Part shown: positions 1 to 10,839 of the stretch, piece by piece
How positions within the stretch are numbered: the first letter of the stretch is position 1
Layout: every line of letters begins with the position of its first letter
Assembly (NCBI GenBank): GCA_914767885.1
Contig: CAJZBQ010000047.1
Location: 1,050,588 to 1,114,587, forward strand
Direction: 5' to 3'
From: Blepharisma stoltei
Lineage: Eukaryota; Ciliophora; Heterotrichea; Heterotrichida; Blepharismidae
DNA length: 64,000 nt
Notes under the pieces: model-generated
Told to the model about the DNA's origin: nothing
The model's input: only the letters and a program-made list of their open reading frames with translations
Database searches by the model: none
Translations under genes and position numbers: made by a program

Positions 1-33
1 ATTTTTGTAAGCCGGCTTTTAAATAATTTTTTT

Positions 34-3000
34 TTATATAAAAATGTCAACTAGCCTTCCAAAAGGTATACACTCCTTGATTATTGGCATATTTGAGAGC
101 TCTGTAAGGTAAATTTGGAACCCTTTTTTCCTTTCTTCTAAAATCGTAGGTTTTCTGCTAGTTATTGATGAAGAATTTTGAGAAAAAACAGCCCCGAACT
201 CTGGCAAGTTTAAATGAGGGAACTGCTGCTGCAAACTGCTGTGGAGGTTGCAGAACATTTTGTATTTTCTTGATACGTTCCAGCTTTTAGCTTTATTAGA
301 GAAAGAAATTACATATTCTGTGTATGGCTTGCCGCCTTCGTCACGAATTGTGGTCTGTGGGACTTCAATCATTAATTTTCCATCAATAGAAGCAGGCCCA
401 TCTCTAAGGCAAGCTATCACATGAGCACTAAATACGTTAGAATTCAGATATTTCCCACATATTTTGCACTGCAATGCAGAACAGTTTTTTATCAATTTTT
501 TGCATTTTTTCAGCCTCTCTACCTTTTCTTCAAGCTGCTGGCATCTTAGTTCTAGTTTTTCAAATGCAAAAGACAGGTATTTATTAGTCTCATAAATAAT
601 TTTTGGCTCATTGTTTTCGGTTTTTTCTGATCTATCGGTTTTCTCACTTTGGGCGTTTCTTAGTTTATTTCTAAGTTCTTTTGCTTCGCTTTCAGCTTCG
701 TTTCTCCTTCTTTTATACTCAATTTCTTCATTTTTTATAAATTCCAGCTCTTGCCTGACTCTCTCCTTCTTATTTATTAAGCAAAAAAATCTTGCTCATA
801 AGCCAAATATTTATTTTTTGAAAAATCGATGTAAGATCTTTAAAATTAATAGAATTAGCGGAAAATCTCATAATTATATACAAATTATTATTGTTTTATT
901 TTTTTTTATATTAGAAAATTACTTTGCTCTCTAATCAATTAGGCTAATTCCTCAAGGGGATTTTTCTAATAGTTTGCTACCAAGAGAGTAAGCAAAGCAT
1001 TGTCTCTCTGAAGATCCGCAATCTGTTTTTGGCTAGAATTTTGCAAAGAATTAAGCTTCTCAGAGGCGTCTTGGTATTTAGACTTTAAGTCTTCTATCTT
1101 TTCACTAGTATTTTCCTTTAAATACTGTATTCTTTCTTCATAGCTTTCTTCAATTCTTTTCTTTTCTCTAATTAAATCTTCCATTCTTGCAGCACTTGTG
1201 GCTTGTGAAGCTTTGAGCGTGCATAATTCTCTTTCGTATTCTTCAAGTCTTCTTTTCAGCTGGTCTTTTTCAGCTTCAAATTCAGCTTTTCTACGATTAA
1301 CCTGGTCTTGTGAAAATTCAAGCTGCTGGTAAAGTCTTCGGCATTCGTTTTGGATTTCGGTTAGAGAAGATGCTAAAATATAGTCAGCTGACTCTGTATA
1401 AAGCTGAATTAGATACTCAAGCAACTTTATTTCCATTGATTTTGTGATTGAGTCTGCTCTGAATGTTTTTGAGAAACTTTCTATAGTAGTTTTTAAGACT
1501 GCGAAATTGGTGATTTCTTTGTTTTTTAGCTGGTTTTGGAGAGTTACACCCCAAGCTTCAAGTTCTTTTTGGGCTCTTTCTTGAGAGAGTCTTTCGTTTT
1601 TTTCTTTATAAACTAGAGCTCGCTCTTTAAGCTTCAACTTTAGCTGCTGTTTAAAATTTGTGACTGAGTCTCCAAGAGCTTTTTCTTTAAATTTTTTTAC
1701 AAGTTTGTTTCCAATTTCAGCTTGCAGCTGATAAATTTCTTCTTCTTTTAAAGGAAGCCTCTTACGCCCCCATTTAATTACAAGAACTTATACAATTTTA
1801 GAATATTTTAGAGAAAACAAATTTAAAGTAAGGTACCTAATGAAAAAACTTTAGGAAAAAATGAAAATTTATATTATTTATTATAGAGGGTAGTTAGAAA
1901 TTTCTCTCATTTCTTGTTCAAACTCTCTCATACAGTCATCTACCCCTTTTTGGCACTCAGCTTGGCAGACTGATGTCCAAGCTCCTTCAATATTTGGGAC
2001 CCCACCTTTATTAATTGCTTCAGTATAAGCTATAGCCAGTTGTCCAAGCATTTCTCCAGTCAACATTTGTCCGTTTAACGTCTTAGGTTTTACTTTTGTA
2101 AAAATTTTTTTCTTTAACTCCTCAGCTTGTGACAAAAATTCAGGCCTAAAAACTTCTTCTGGGGCATTATCAAGCTTCTGCAGTACATCTTCTCTTTCCG
2201 TTGGCCTCACAAGTGAAAAGCAGTCCCTGTCTTTAAAAAAAGTGCTCAAAAGCCTCCTTATCCTATTTTTCGCTTCAATATTATCACTAACCCCTTTTTG
2301 AAGAACTAACTCTCCCCCCCCTTTAAATTGAAACAAAATATAGGTGAAATTCCTACTTTTTTGGGAAATTACCCCCTTTAAATTGAAACAAAATTTTATT
2401 ATAATAGAAAATTTTATAGGTAAAAATCATTATTTTATATGTAAATACGTTAATACCCTATTTAATATGCTTCAAACATAGGCATTGTCATAAAATTATA
2501 ATGTTATTAAATATAATTTACTCAATTTATTGTCTCTTTAAATTTATATAATTTATTTTCTATAAAATTTTATCTCTGAAAAAATTTTTATATATAAATT
2601 TTTTTATAAAAAAATTTTCTTAACCCCCCTTTTAAATTGAAACAAAATTTTTTGTTTCAATTTAAAGGAGGGGGGGGAGTAAGGCATTTTCTAAATATTT
2701 TCTTGCAGAAATTGGATTCCCTTCTCCATCAACTAGCCTTAGGGCGAAATCTCTTAAAACCCACAAAAATGAAGGAAAATAGTTAGCGATTTCGTCAGGA
2801 TTTGTAGGACCTTGGCTAGACCTGATTTGAAGCTGTTTGCTTAAATTGACGATTAAAGACAAGTTTTGTAAAGCGTTTTCATCAATAGTGCCAACACTGT
2901 TGTACACGAAATATGAGCTGAGTAGTAAAGCAAGTAAAAAGATTCTGGTATCATGATTTGCATCTTCGTCAAAAGCTCCTAGTCCTTCGCTGTCAATTAC

Positions 3001-3288
3001 CAGAACTTTCATTCTTTCCCCTTCGCTGTTTTCTATTTCGACTGGCTCACTTCATACCCACAGACCTTTTGTACAAGCATTAATGGTAGGGCCAACACCA
3101 AAGCCTTGACCGTCTCGATTGTCTAGAATTACACGATTCAGCAAAAATGATTTCCCAGTGCGGTATTTTCCGACGACTGCGATAACCCCTACTTTGCCTT
3201 CAAGATTTCTTAAAAATTCAAGACTTTCTGGGGTTACTCTGAACCCTTCACGCTCATAAATGATAAGCGGGATTGCTTTTGAATTCAT
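34..3288 (-). CDS. Guanylate-binding protein fused to coiled coil, zinc finger and PX domain
   Basis: Large dynamin-like GTPase of the GBP family, predicted to hydrolyse GTP and act on membranes. Visible are the P-loop GKYRTGKS near residue 40, the switch motif DSEGLG, and the GBP-type G4 motif LRDF. TGA at 3052-3054 falls on the conserved GBP Trp after GLWV. Removing three insertions (778-977, 1749-1883, 2307-2679) leaves 2547 nt, an open frame of 848 codons plus stop. After the GBP helical region come a long Arg/Lys/Glu-rich coiled coil, a C-x2-C...H-x4-C finger and a complete PX (phosphoinositide-binding) domain of about 110 residues. The GBP part alone would end at a TAG at 966; the PX part has no start codon of its own, and the 778-977 segment has inverted ends (TAGCAAA/TTTGCTTA), so I infer one gene. 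The alternative is two genes, the second lacking a start. ATG at 3288 follows AT-rich DNA. Confidence 0.8.
778..977. other. TA-bounded IES, 200 bp, in GBP-PX gene
   Basis: Direct repeat TA at both edges and short terminal inverted repeat TAGCAAA / TTTGCTTA. The interior has in-frame stops on the gene strand; excision joins ...TLLV to INKKERV in frame and keeps a continuous coiled coil. Confidence 0.65.
1749..1883. other. TA-bounded IES, 135 bp, in GBP-PX gene
   Basis: The gene frame hits TAA right after ISNYPL and resumes at KEEEIYQL. Joining the TA in CTATAA to the TA in TTTAAAAG gives NYPLKEEEIYQ without frameshift. AT-rich, far too long for a heterotrich spliceosomal intron. Confidence 0.8.
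2307..2679. mobile_element. MITE-like IES, family B (CCTTTAAATTG TIR), 373 bp
   Basis: Flanked by direct TAA repeats; ends are CTCTCCCCCCCC and GGGGGGGGAG followed inward by CCTTTAAATTGAAACAAAA and its inverse, so the element has long terminal inverted repeats with homopolymer C/G tips. Additional internal copies of the TIR lie at about 2373-2394 and 2623-2650. Excision joins YLENAL to VLQKGVS in frame. Confidence 0.88.
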
Positions 3289-3390
3289 AATTTGATTTAA
3301 TATGAAAAATTAATTTTCGAAATTTTTATTTTGGGTAACTTCTATTGATAAATCTTAAAAATTAGAATTGTGAGTATCTTGATTTTATTA

Positions 3391-3618
3391 TTAATTTAAA
3401 TTTTTTTTGCTTCAATTAATATTTTCTCAAAGCTTAGTCACGAGAGCTTCTCTTTGTTCTCTTGCTTTTTTCACCTTATTTTTAAGGAATTCTAGGTCTA
3501 TTTCTTTTGGGCGAAGTAGCCAATCTACTGTGAGGCCGATTGAAAAAAAAATTAATGTATATACGAAGAACCAAGCAATTGTACTTGGAGATATAGCAAA
3601 TTTGAGGATAGAGTCCAT
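3391..3618 (-). CDS. Small single-pass membrane protein, 75 aa
   Basis: Unrecognised. ATG at 3616-3618. A hydrophobic stretch (residues about 8-33, TIAWFFVYTLIFFSIGL) is followed by a charged segment with Lys/Arg/Glu, likely a cytosolic helix. TGA codons at 3427-3429 and 3412-3414 read as Trp carry the frame to TAA at 3391. It lies in the gap between the GBP-PX gene and the LITAF-like gene on the same strand. Small size leaves real doubt. Confidence 0.5.
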
Positions 3619-3833
3619 TATATATTATTGCATTTCTTTCCTTCCATTTATAATATAATTTTCAGATCAGACTTATTAAAAGAATATTTTGAGTAATTAT
3701 AATGAGGAATCTGCTTAGTAAGGCTATAATTTTTATTCTGATTACAACTATGACGAGGCAGAGACAATAATATTATGCTCACCCTAAGATATAAGTATAA
3801 TATACAAAAGATTTTGACCTTATTAAATAATTA
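3619..3833. other. Intergenic AT-rich spacer
   Basis: No supported gene or repeat seen; presumably holds the promoter of the small membrane protein gene and the 3' end of the LITAF-like gene, both on the minus strand. Confidence 0.5.
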
Positions 3834-5198
3834 CTATGCAAACCTAACTCGAGCCAGGACATTTTTGCATTTTCTACACGTATGCACGACCTCCTGATAC
3901 TTGCTCAACGAATTCGCCTCTCTGCAACACCTAATTGCATTGAAAAAGAACCTAACTGAATCAATAAATCCCAAATTCTGCACCTGGAAATTTATAATTG
4001 AATAAGTATCTTCATTACAAGTAGGGCAATACAATAGATTAGGGAACGCCAAGGTCGATTTCCTCACACTGGCATGAATACTCCTATCAGTTTGCAGCCT
4101 TTTTGGCTTAATTTCAACTACCTCAAACTCTTCTTCAGGCTCAGGCTTATTCTTACTCCCCCCCCCCCCCTCCGTGAGCGAACAAAAAAATTTTGTTCAC
4201 TCACGGAGGGGGGTTAATTTTTTTTTTTTAAAAAAAATTTATATATAAATTTTTATAAAAAAATATTTTTTTCGAAATTTAAAAAAATCCTAATTTGCAA
4301 AAATTTGGGAAGCAAATATTAATTTAATTTGCAAAATTTATGTTTTAAAAACGCAATTTTGTTTAAAATTAAACAGAATTAGCTCTAGATTTCATTATAC
4401 TAATTATCACTTATATATCAAAAATTTTTTTTCCATTAAAATTTTTTTCTATTAAAAAAATTTTTGTTCGCTCACGGAGGGTGTGGTTTTTGGTCAAAAA
4501 AAATGGTGATTTTTCTAATGGTTTTGTTCGCTCACGGAGGGGGGGGGGGAGTTAGCATTTTTTCTTGCAGTCAATTTTGAGCTATTATTTGATAAATACG
4601 ACGTTATCATTGCGCTGGAGTCTGAGCTTAAATTTGTATAAATTGTGGACGCCCTGACACCTTTAATTTCTTCTTTTGTAGGAATAATTAAAGAATTTTT
4701 GGCTGTCGGAGTCGAAAATTCAGCTTGGACCTTAGAAGTGGGGTAGTTTAAAATGGTTTCTTTATTGGCTTCGTCTTCTTCGTCTGTCAGACTATAATCA
4801 ATTGAGCCTTCTTCGAAATCTTGGCTATCAGGAGTCATACTGTCTCTTTCCAAATTAAGCTCATTAAGAATCCCATTATAGTTTTGAGCCCCGCTTTTTA
4901 CTAAGACACTTGGGGCGTGCATATGGTGTCCTGGAAAGATTTCTGAGACTTCTTTGGAATATTTTCAAGATTCATGGAGATCAGAAGAGATTTTAGAAGC
5001 CTGCAGTGACGATATATATGAGTGCCTTTTAGAAAGTGAATTAGGGAATATATCTAATGATATATCTGATTGCTCAAAATTTAAGGCTTTTGTGAGAAAC
5101 GAAATAGGCTGTAAATTTGGGTCTGATGAGTCGCTTTGTCCTTCTTCGTATAAAAACGACAGGGAATGCACTTCTCCTTCTCTCATTTCAAATGACAT
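3834..5198 (-). CDS. LITAF-domain-like protein, 321 aa
   Basis: The last 80 residues have the LITAF (SIMPLE) zinc-ribbon pattern: CPTC, then a hydrophobic membrane-inserting stretch with FFFNAIRCC, then HTCRKC. Proteins of this family sit on the cytosolic face of endosomes or plasma membrane. The N-terminal 240 residues are Ser/Glu-rich and probably disordered. TGA at 4965-4967 reads as Trp. Removal of the 399-bp MITE at 4153-4551 gives 966 nt, exactly 322 codons. ATG at 5198 is preceded by an in-frame TAA. Confidence 0.8.
4153..4551. mobile_element. MITE-like IES, family A (CTCCGTGAG TIR), 399 bp
   Basis: Flanked by TTA direct repeats. Ends are CTC + poly-C + TCCGTGAGCGAACAAAA and the inverse with poly-G. 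A second TIR copy forms a tight palindrome at 4170-4215 and further TIR copies lie at 4465-4485, suggesting self-insertion or rearrangement. Excision restores the LITAF-like frame (RKNA joined to KNKPEPE). Confidence 0.9.
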
Positions 5199-5307
5199 TT
5201 ATCGGCGGCTCTTTATGAATTTTTTGAGTAAAGTGAGTGCCATGCAAAAAATGATTATAAATTAAATATTAAAAATTTTTGGTTAAAAGGACAGAAAAAT
5301 TAGTTAT

Positions 5308-7526
5308 TTATAAATATTTGATGATTGTATTTACAATTTTTTCAGGCGCACATGGTTTTGTTAAATAGCACTGCATTCCGCATACAAGAGAGTATTTTGC
5401 ATCTTCCTCGTCGCTATATGCAGAGTAGCCTATAATGCAGGGAAGGCTCTTAATTTTTTTTTCTTTATAAAGCCATTCTATCGTTTTTGTAGCCTCCCAG
5501 CCATTCATTTCAGGCATTTCGCAGTCCATCACAATCACTTTAAAAGGCTGGCATTTCGCGTCTTGTAGAATTACTTTATCAATCGCAATTCTCCCATTAA
5601 GAGCTTCTTCATATCCAATTCCATATTTCCTGAGAATCGATCCAAGTATTTCTAGATTAAATTCCATATCATCAACAATAAGCACGTCTTTAAATGAGTC
5701 AAAATATGATAATTCAGGTATTAAATTTTCAAAATTATCATTACCTACATCATTTTTTAAAGACTCTAAAGCTTCAGTTTCTAGTATTTCTTGAGAAATG
5801 TCTATTTTAAAATAAAACATTGACCCTTTGTCAAGAACTGATTTAACTTTGATTCCTTTGCCTCCTAATTGTTTTACTAGTAGGTTGGCAATTCCTAAGC
5901 CTAAGCCATATCCTTGCTCATGGATATCTGGAATATAGCTTGAGTTATGTCGGGAAAATAACAGCTTTATAGAGCCTTCTTCAACGCCTACACCTGTATC
6001 TTCGATATAACATTTTAATTTATACCTTATACGTATGAATAATTTTTAATATGGATCTGCATTCTGGAATTATGCTGATTTTTGCTTATTATATATGAAA
6101 AAAATATATATTTATTGCAGCACGCACAACAAATTTCTATTTTTCCTTTCACCGTGTATTTTAAAGCATTTATTAATAAATTGATAATTATCTGTTTGAA
6201 TCTTAATGGATCTGTATAGATGCCTGCTGATAACAAAGGGTCAATTCTAGATATAACTGATATTCCTTTTTTTGTTGCTTGCAGTCTGATTAAGCTTACT
6301 GAATTTTCTACGATATCTTTTATTGAGCAAAACGATTTGTGGATTGAAAAGATTCCAGCTAAAATTTTCGAATAATCCAATAAATCATTTACAAGTAAAA
6401 GCATCATTTGAGCTGAAATCGAAACAATTTTTAATTTTTCTATTTCTTCAGAACATAAATGAGTTATATTTCCCAGCAAATCTTCAGTAAAATATATAAT
6501 TGAGTTCAGAGGAGTCTTTAGTTCATGCGAAACTGTTCTAAGTAAAAGAGTTTTCATTTTATCATTTGCAATACTTGCTTCTAAATTCACTATTTGATTA
6601 ATATCTCTTATCAGCAGAAATACAGATGGCGCATTTTCTCATTCAATTATTTTCGCTTTTCATTCCAAGTGAGTATTTCCAATTAATGTAACTCCTAGAG
6701 TTGTATCCACATGGTCATGATTTTCAAGCAAAAAGCAGATGTCTTCTATTAATTTGTTGGAATTATTAAATCTTGAAACTTTTTTACCTTTTAAATATTC
6801 AATATTATATAATGCAGAACTCAGACGTTCTCCAGATGTTTGAAGCAGCTCAAGAGTGCATTGGTTATAAAATTTAATTTCATAATGATGAGAAATAATC
6901 ATAATTCCATCACTAAATGCGTCAGTTATAGCATGAAGCCTGTTTTTGGAATTTTCTAATTCTTTTTGATAGGAGTAGCGGGTATAGGAGGCATTGGAAA
7001 CTTGGTGATAGCCCATATTACAAAATGCAAAAACCAATATAACGGCATTATATGAAGAAGCAATTTCTTTAGAAGTTGTGTTACCAAAAATCATGCCATG
7101 AATATGCCATAAATATAAGTGCTTGAAAACCAGCAGATTCAGTATCCATTTGTTTTTAACTATCGGGAGTTCAAAAACCACTGTCACCAAAAATGCGATC
7201 AATTCAAGAATCCCTAAGTTTGCTTGGTCAACGGTCCATGAGTTATATAATAGGAAAGCATTGCAATACTCAGTTGTAAATATCAGAATCCCTACTCTTC
7301 ATGATAATGATCTACGGCCAAATCGTTTCATTGTAAATGTTATCACAGTATGAAGCAAAGTTTGAGGGAATAAAACTTGAAATAGAAACTCAGAGGGATA
7401 GAAATAAGTCTTGAAAGCATTTATTATAAAAGTAATTGCCAATACGAAGTTTGAGAATTGTAAAAACTGCTTATATACACTTTCAACCCTTTCTTCCCAT
7501 CATAAAAATTGTAAGTCCTTATTCAT
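5308..7526 (-). CDS. Membrane hybrid histidine kinase, 710 aa
   Basis: Two-component sensor. Order: several hydrophobic N-terminal segments (residues about 20-170), a possible PAS-like linker, HisKA with phospho-acceptor His about 334 in SHELKTPLNS, HATPase_c with N-box NLLINALKYT, G1 box EDTGVGV and G2 box GYGLGLG, then a receiver domain with DD about 590-591 and phospho-acceptor Asp about 639 in VMDCEMPEMNG. The histidine would phosphorylate the attached receiver domain. Several TGA codons read as Trp, for example LWW near the N terminus. Removing the 86-bp IES at 6023-6108 gives 2133 nt, 711 codons including TAA. ATG at 7526. Confidence 0.88.
6023..6108. other. TA-bounded IES, 86 bp, in histidine kinase
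   Basis: Splits the HATPase domain between KIEICCACCNK and YKLKCYIEDTG. TA at both edges, AT-rich interior with stops in the gene frame; excision restores spacing to the G1 box. Exact TA choice is slightly ambiguous because the edges are TATATA-like. Confidence 0.8.
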
Positions 7527-7822
7527 TTTATAACAAAAATAAGGTTGGAATTATTAAATCATATTTAGTGTTAATTTGATTGTGCTGAGTTGGCAGATTT
7601 CCATCTTTAGATAATAATTTTAAAAGGAATTAATTTAATTATAAATATTCATCAGGAAGCTTATTTTGGCTGAGTTTTTAAAAAATATCAAATTTTCTTA
7701 ATATATTTTAAAATAACATTTATAATAAAATATTATCCGAGGTTAATTTTCCATAGATGTCTTTAAAAATTTGATTATTAATCATAATTTGTAATTGGCT
7801 TAAATTTTGATATTTTATTTTT

Positions 7823-8170
7823 TTATTTTATTAATCCTCTTTTCAAGTTCTCAAGCAATATTTGCAGCTTTTCTAAATATCTTTTGTGAAGTCGATTTCT
7901 TATGAGTGCTTTATTTAAAACAAATCGTATTTCTGTTTCTATATCTATGTTGTATTTTTATAATAATGAAGTTTAATCAGGAAACTTTATGACACTAATA
8001 AAAAGCAATTTAATTCGCTTTTCTACTAATCCTGCAAAAATATCTATAATATAAAATAATTTGAAATAAGAAAACAGACTTTGCTGATTTTAATTTCATT
8101 TGAGAACTGCGTCAATATTTGAGGAATAGATCTATAAGTTCTTTGATAATAACGTAAAATTGTTGATCTA
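7823..8170 (-). other. Possible small gene or exon pair, unknown
   Basis: Two open stretches on the minus strand look codon-like rather than random: one with LRYYQRTYRSIPQILTQF and one ending KRYLEKLQILLENLKRG before TAA at 7823. They could be joined by removing a TA-bounded segment (about 7970-8065), giving NYFIETEIRF. No start codon found and no family recognised. Weak call. Confidence 0.25.
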
Positions 8171-8232
8171 ATATTTAATATAAATAATATTAGACTAAAA
8201 TTTAAATCTTAGTTAACATAGACCAATTAAAT

Positions 8233-8625
8233 ATGAAAATTGCAATTCTGATACTGATTTACTTAAATATAATTTGAAGCGTAATTGGGGAGTCAGAGTT
8301 CATTATATCTCAAGTCAAAAACACAGATGGACACACCCACGGAGAATCCACACAATTAGCAAATATTGATAATACCGAAGAAAATAGCAAAAATGATAAA
8401 ATACTTTATACATTTATTTTTAGCTTTGTTGGATGCGTTATTTGCTGCGGATTAATCCAAGCTATTTTGATTCTAAGCAAAAGAATGAATGGTGAATTAA
8501 GTTCTTTGAGAAGAAACTATAAGCAGCATCAAGGTCTATTAAAATTTAGGGAATTCCGATATGCATATGAGAAAGAAAAAATTAGATACGAACAGATTAA
8601 TAAGGATGCCAGTACACTAAGATAG
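8233..8625 (+). CDS. Small type I membrane protein, 130 aa
   Basis: Unrecognised. ATG at 8233, TAG at 8623. N-terminal hydrophobic signal peptide (MKIAILILIYLNII) ends with a TGA-encoded Trp at residue 15, so this gene is invisible in the standard code. A short polar, His/Glu/Asn-rich ectodomain is followed by one membrane span (about residues 60-82, FIFSFVGCVICCGLIQAILI) and a basic, helical cytosolic tail. No interrupting IES. Small secreted-pathway protein with unknown role. Confidence 0.65.
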
Positions 8626-9114
8626 TAAGATTGTTTAAATTAATTTGAGTCTAAATAGTTTTTTATTATGTGCTTGCAAAAATTCTTTTTAGCTTAGACT
8701 AAATTTACATATAGGCTATTATTTATTAATATAATATTCGATGATAAAATCTATCATTAAATGTATTTGTTTTACTCTAATTTTAGATAAATATATCTTT
8801 AATAATATTGTTAATTTATTCTGGCCCTTTATTTTTTTCCAGGTCGCAAATAATCTTTTTGTGTTATGTTTTTAATTTAATCATATCCCAACTATTTCTA
8901 TATTTTAATAATATATTGTCAACTTCCCAAGTTGGCTCTTCAACTTGTGTTGCATTCCCTAGCCCAGGGCAATCACTCTTGGGCTATAATTATAATTGTT
9001 TTATTCGGACATAGAAAATCATATTCCTCAGTTGTTGTCATATTTTGGCTTTCTACAATCTTTATCTAGTTATATATATTGACTTTAAAATTTAAATTAT
9101 GATATATTGCTTAC
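8626..9114. other. Intergenic region with a short inverted-repeat element
   Basis: AT-rich. At about 8920-8990 lies a GC-richer stretch with inverted repeat TAGCCCA/TGGGCTA and a segment AACTTCCCA-GTTGGCTC also seen in the palindromic element at 57912-58117. Probably a short relative of that element. No gene supported; the only long plus-strand ORF here overlaps this repeat. Confidence 0.4.
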
Positions 9115-10712
9115 TTATTCAAGCACATCCTTAGAATTTTCAAGCTTCAGCTGAGGATTTTTTATTCCTTGAGAGTGAGATATTTGCTCTATCATCTGAT
9201 CTCTTAGTTGTTTTAAGGCTTCTCTTACATCTGGCACTTGTTTTTTAGCAATTTCTTCAAGAACGGTAGCCAGCTCTTCTAATGCGCAGTCATTTGGATC
9301 ATTAATCCATGTTCTTATCTGAATCCCATTCATAGGCTGCAACTGGAAATTTTCTGCAACATTATCTATAATAATGACTTTTTTTAAATCCCTTCCTAAT
9401 AGCGTCAAATCCTTTACAAAATGTAAGCCAGCTGGAACTGCATGCTGCCTATACAACCTTGCATTAATATGCTTCTCTTTATCAATTTCATCCAAAATTC
9501 AATCAGCGTATTCAGATATTGATGCCGTGAAAATAATATTCTTTTTATAATGAATTTTCTTCTAATAATATGACCAATTTTATTCTGCTGTAGAAATTAA
9601 ATTAAGAATAATTTCATAATAAACTGAAACCCTTCTTAAAAATTCCAAAGTATGGGGACGGACTGCAAAGTGGCCTTTATCTTCTAGTTCAAAATAATGA
9701 ATTAAAGTTTCGTCTAAATCAAGAACTAAAGTGAACACTTTTGTAGGAGGATTTCGCAAGTACGGCGGAGATACTCTTTGGTTTTCAGTATTTAATGCTG
9801 GCAGATCAGATGTGTCAATTCCAAAGGCTCGCTCAATCAAAAACCTTGCTCTAAAAATCGATATTTTTTCAATATTTTGCAATATTTGCATAAATGCTAA
9901 TTTCAGATTTTTCATGGTTCTGTCCTCAATTCTTCCTATATAAGATCTGCATATCTGCTTTATAAGCTTTACAGACAGCGAATTATATTTTTTTAGCTCT
10001 TTTTCTCCTTTGCCTTTCCCTGATAGCCCAGATTTTAGGGTAATAATTTCATTAAGCTTCATAGCTCACATATTTGTGGAGTCATCTGAAATTCTAGGCA
10101 AAATAAGTTTATAATTAATAAAAATAAATTAATTACCTTTTTCTATAATAAAATATGCTGATAATTCATTTAAACAAGAAATATCAAAGCTATAAATCCT
10201 TGATGAAGATCAAATAGTAGGGCCTTTAAAATTGTGCTTTGTTCATTTTGTGTAATCCCTTCATTAATAAAATAATGAGTTAAAGCTATACCCATAGCTT
10301 CAAAAATCAATGCTTGCTTTGTGAGCCTCTTTACTTTTAAGTCACGATATAGAAGGTCTATTTGGTTTAAAGTGTTGTCAGCTGTCAAGTCTCATCATTC
10401 TTCGCATGCTCTTACAGCATCTGGAGCCATCCTCAAGTTCTCTATGAGGAAATAAAGGTCTTCTTCAAGGATTATCAAGTCTTCTAAATTTATCATAAAA
10501 GTTTTAGAATTTTCTTTGTTTTCTGGGTTTTCTTTTATCAGAAATCTCCGTTTCGGGACTTCTGACTTAGGGTAGCTGGGAGGGTTGGGGACTAATTCTT
10601 TCTTTTTTATTTCGCCTTTGCTGTTTCCTCGCTTAGGGGTTTGATTTCTACTTGAGGATTTTGCTGGTGTCACCGAATTTATCTGTGCAGAGTATATCTT
10701 ACGAAATGACAT
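9115..10712 (-). CDS. FCP1/NIF-type (HAD) phosphatase, 487 aa
   Basis: C-terminal half is an FCP1-homology domain: catalytic DLDET (Asp about 312 and 314) in FTLVLDLDETLIHYF, and motif around IIIDNVAENF, as in CTD small phosphatases and the Dullard/TIM50 group that dephosphorylate serine on protein substrates. The N-terminal 200 residues are Lys/Pro-rich then helical, with no membrane span seen. Removing IESs at 9534-9608 (75 bp) and 10112-10170 (59 bp) gives 1464 nt, 488 codons. TGA codons read as Trp, for example CEEWWDL at 10388-10394. ATG at 10712. Confidence 0.85.
9534..9608. other. TA-bounded IES, 75 bp, in FCP1-like gene
   Basis: Interrupts the phosphatase domain after VYYEII; excision joins it to FTASISEYADW. 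Short inverted ends ATTCTT/AAGAAT next to the TA repeats. Confidence 0.82.
10112..10170. other. TA-bounded IES, 59 bp, in FCP1-like gene
   Basis: Gene frame reaches TAA after ALIFLV; joining TA of that TAA to TA of TATAAAC gives LVYKLILPRISDD. The summed length of both IESs makes the CDS an exact multiple of three. Confidence 0.75.
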
Positions 10713-10839
10713 GTAAAATGGATTTAAATATTTTTCAACTGTCTTTTATAATAAAATAGCAAAAGAAATATTAATTTCTTTTCTTTATATTAATTGATAT
10801 AAATTTAAATACTAGCTCAACATCCCAATTTCTTTTATA
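10713..10839. promoter_or_regulatory. Divergent intergenic region
   Basis: 127 bp between two divergent start codons (phosphatase leftwards, CK2 beta rightwards). Very AT-rich; must contain both 5' leaders and promoters. No motif identified. Confidence 0.4.

Noticed and set aside
611-934. Plus-strand ORF rich in Ser/Leu/Phe
   Set aside because: It is the antisense of the coiled coil of the GBP-PX gene; composition mirrors Lys/Glu/Arg codons on the other strand.
8808-9014. Plus-strand ORF in the spacer
   Set aside because: Hydrophobic AT-rich translation overlapping a palindromic repeat; no support as a gene.
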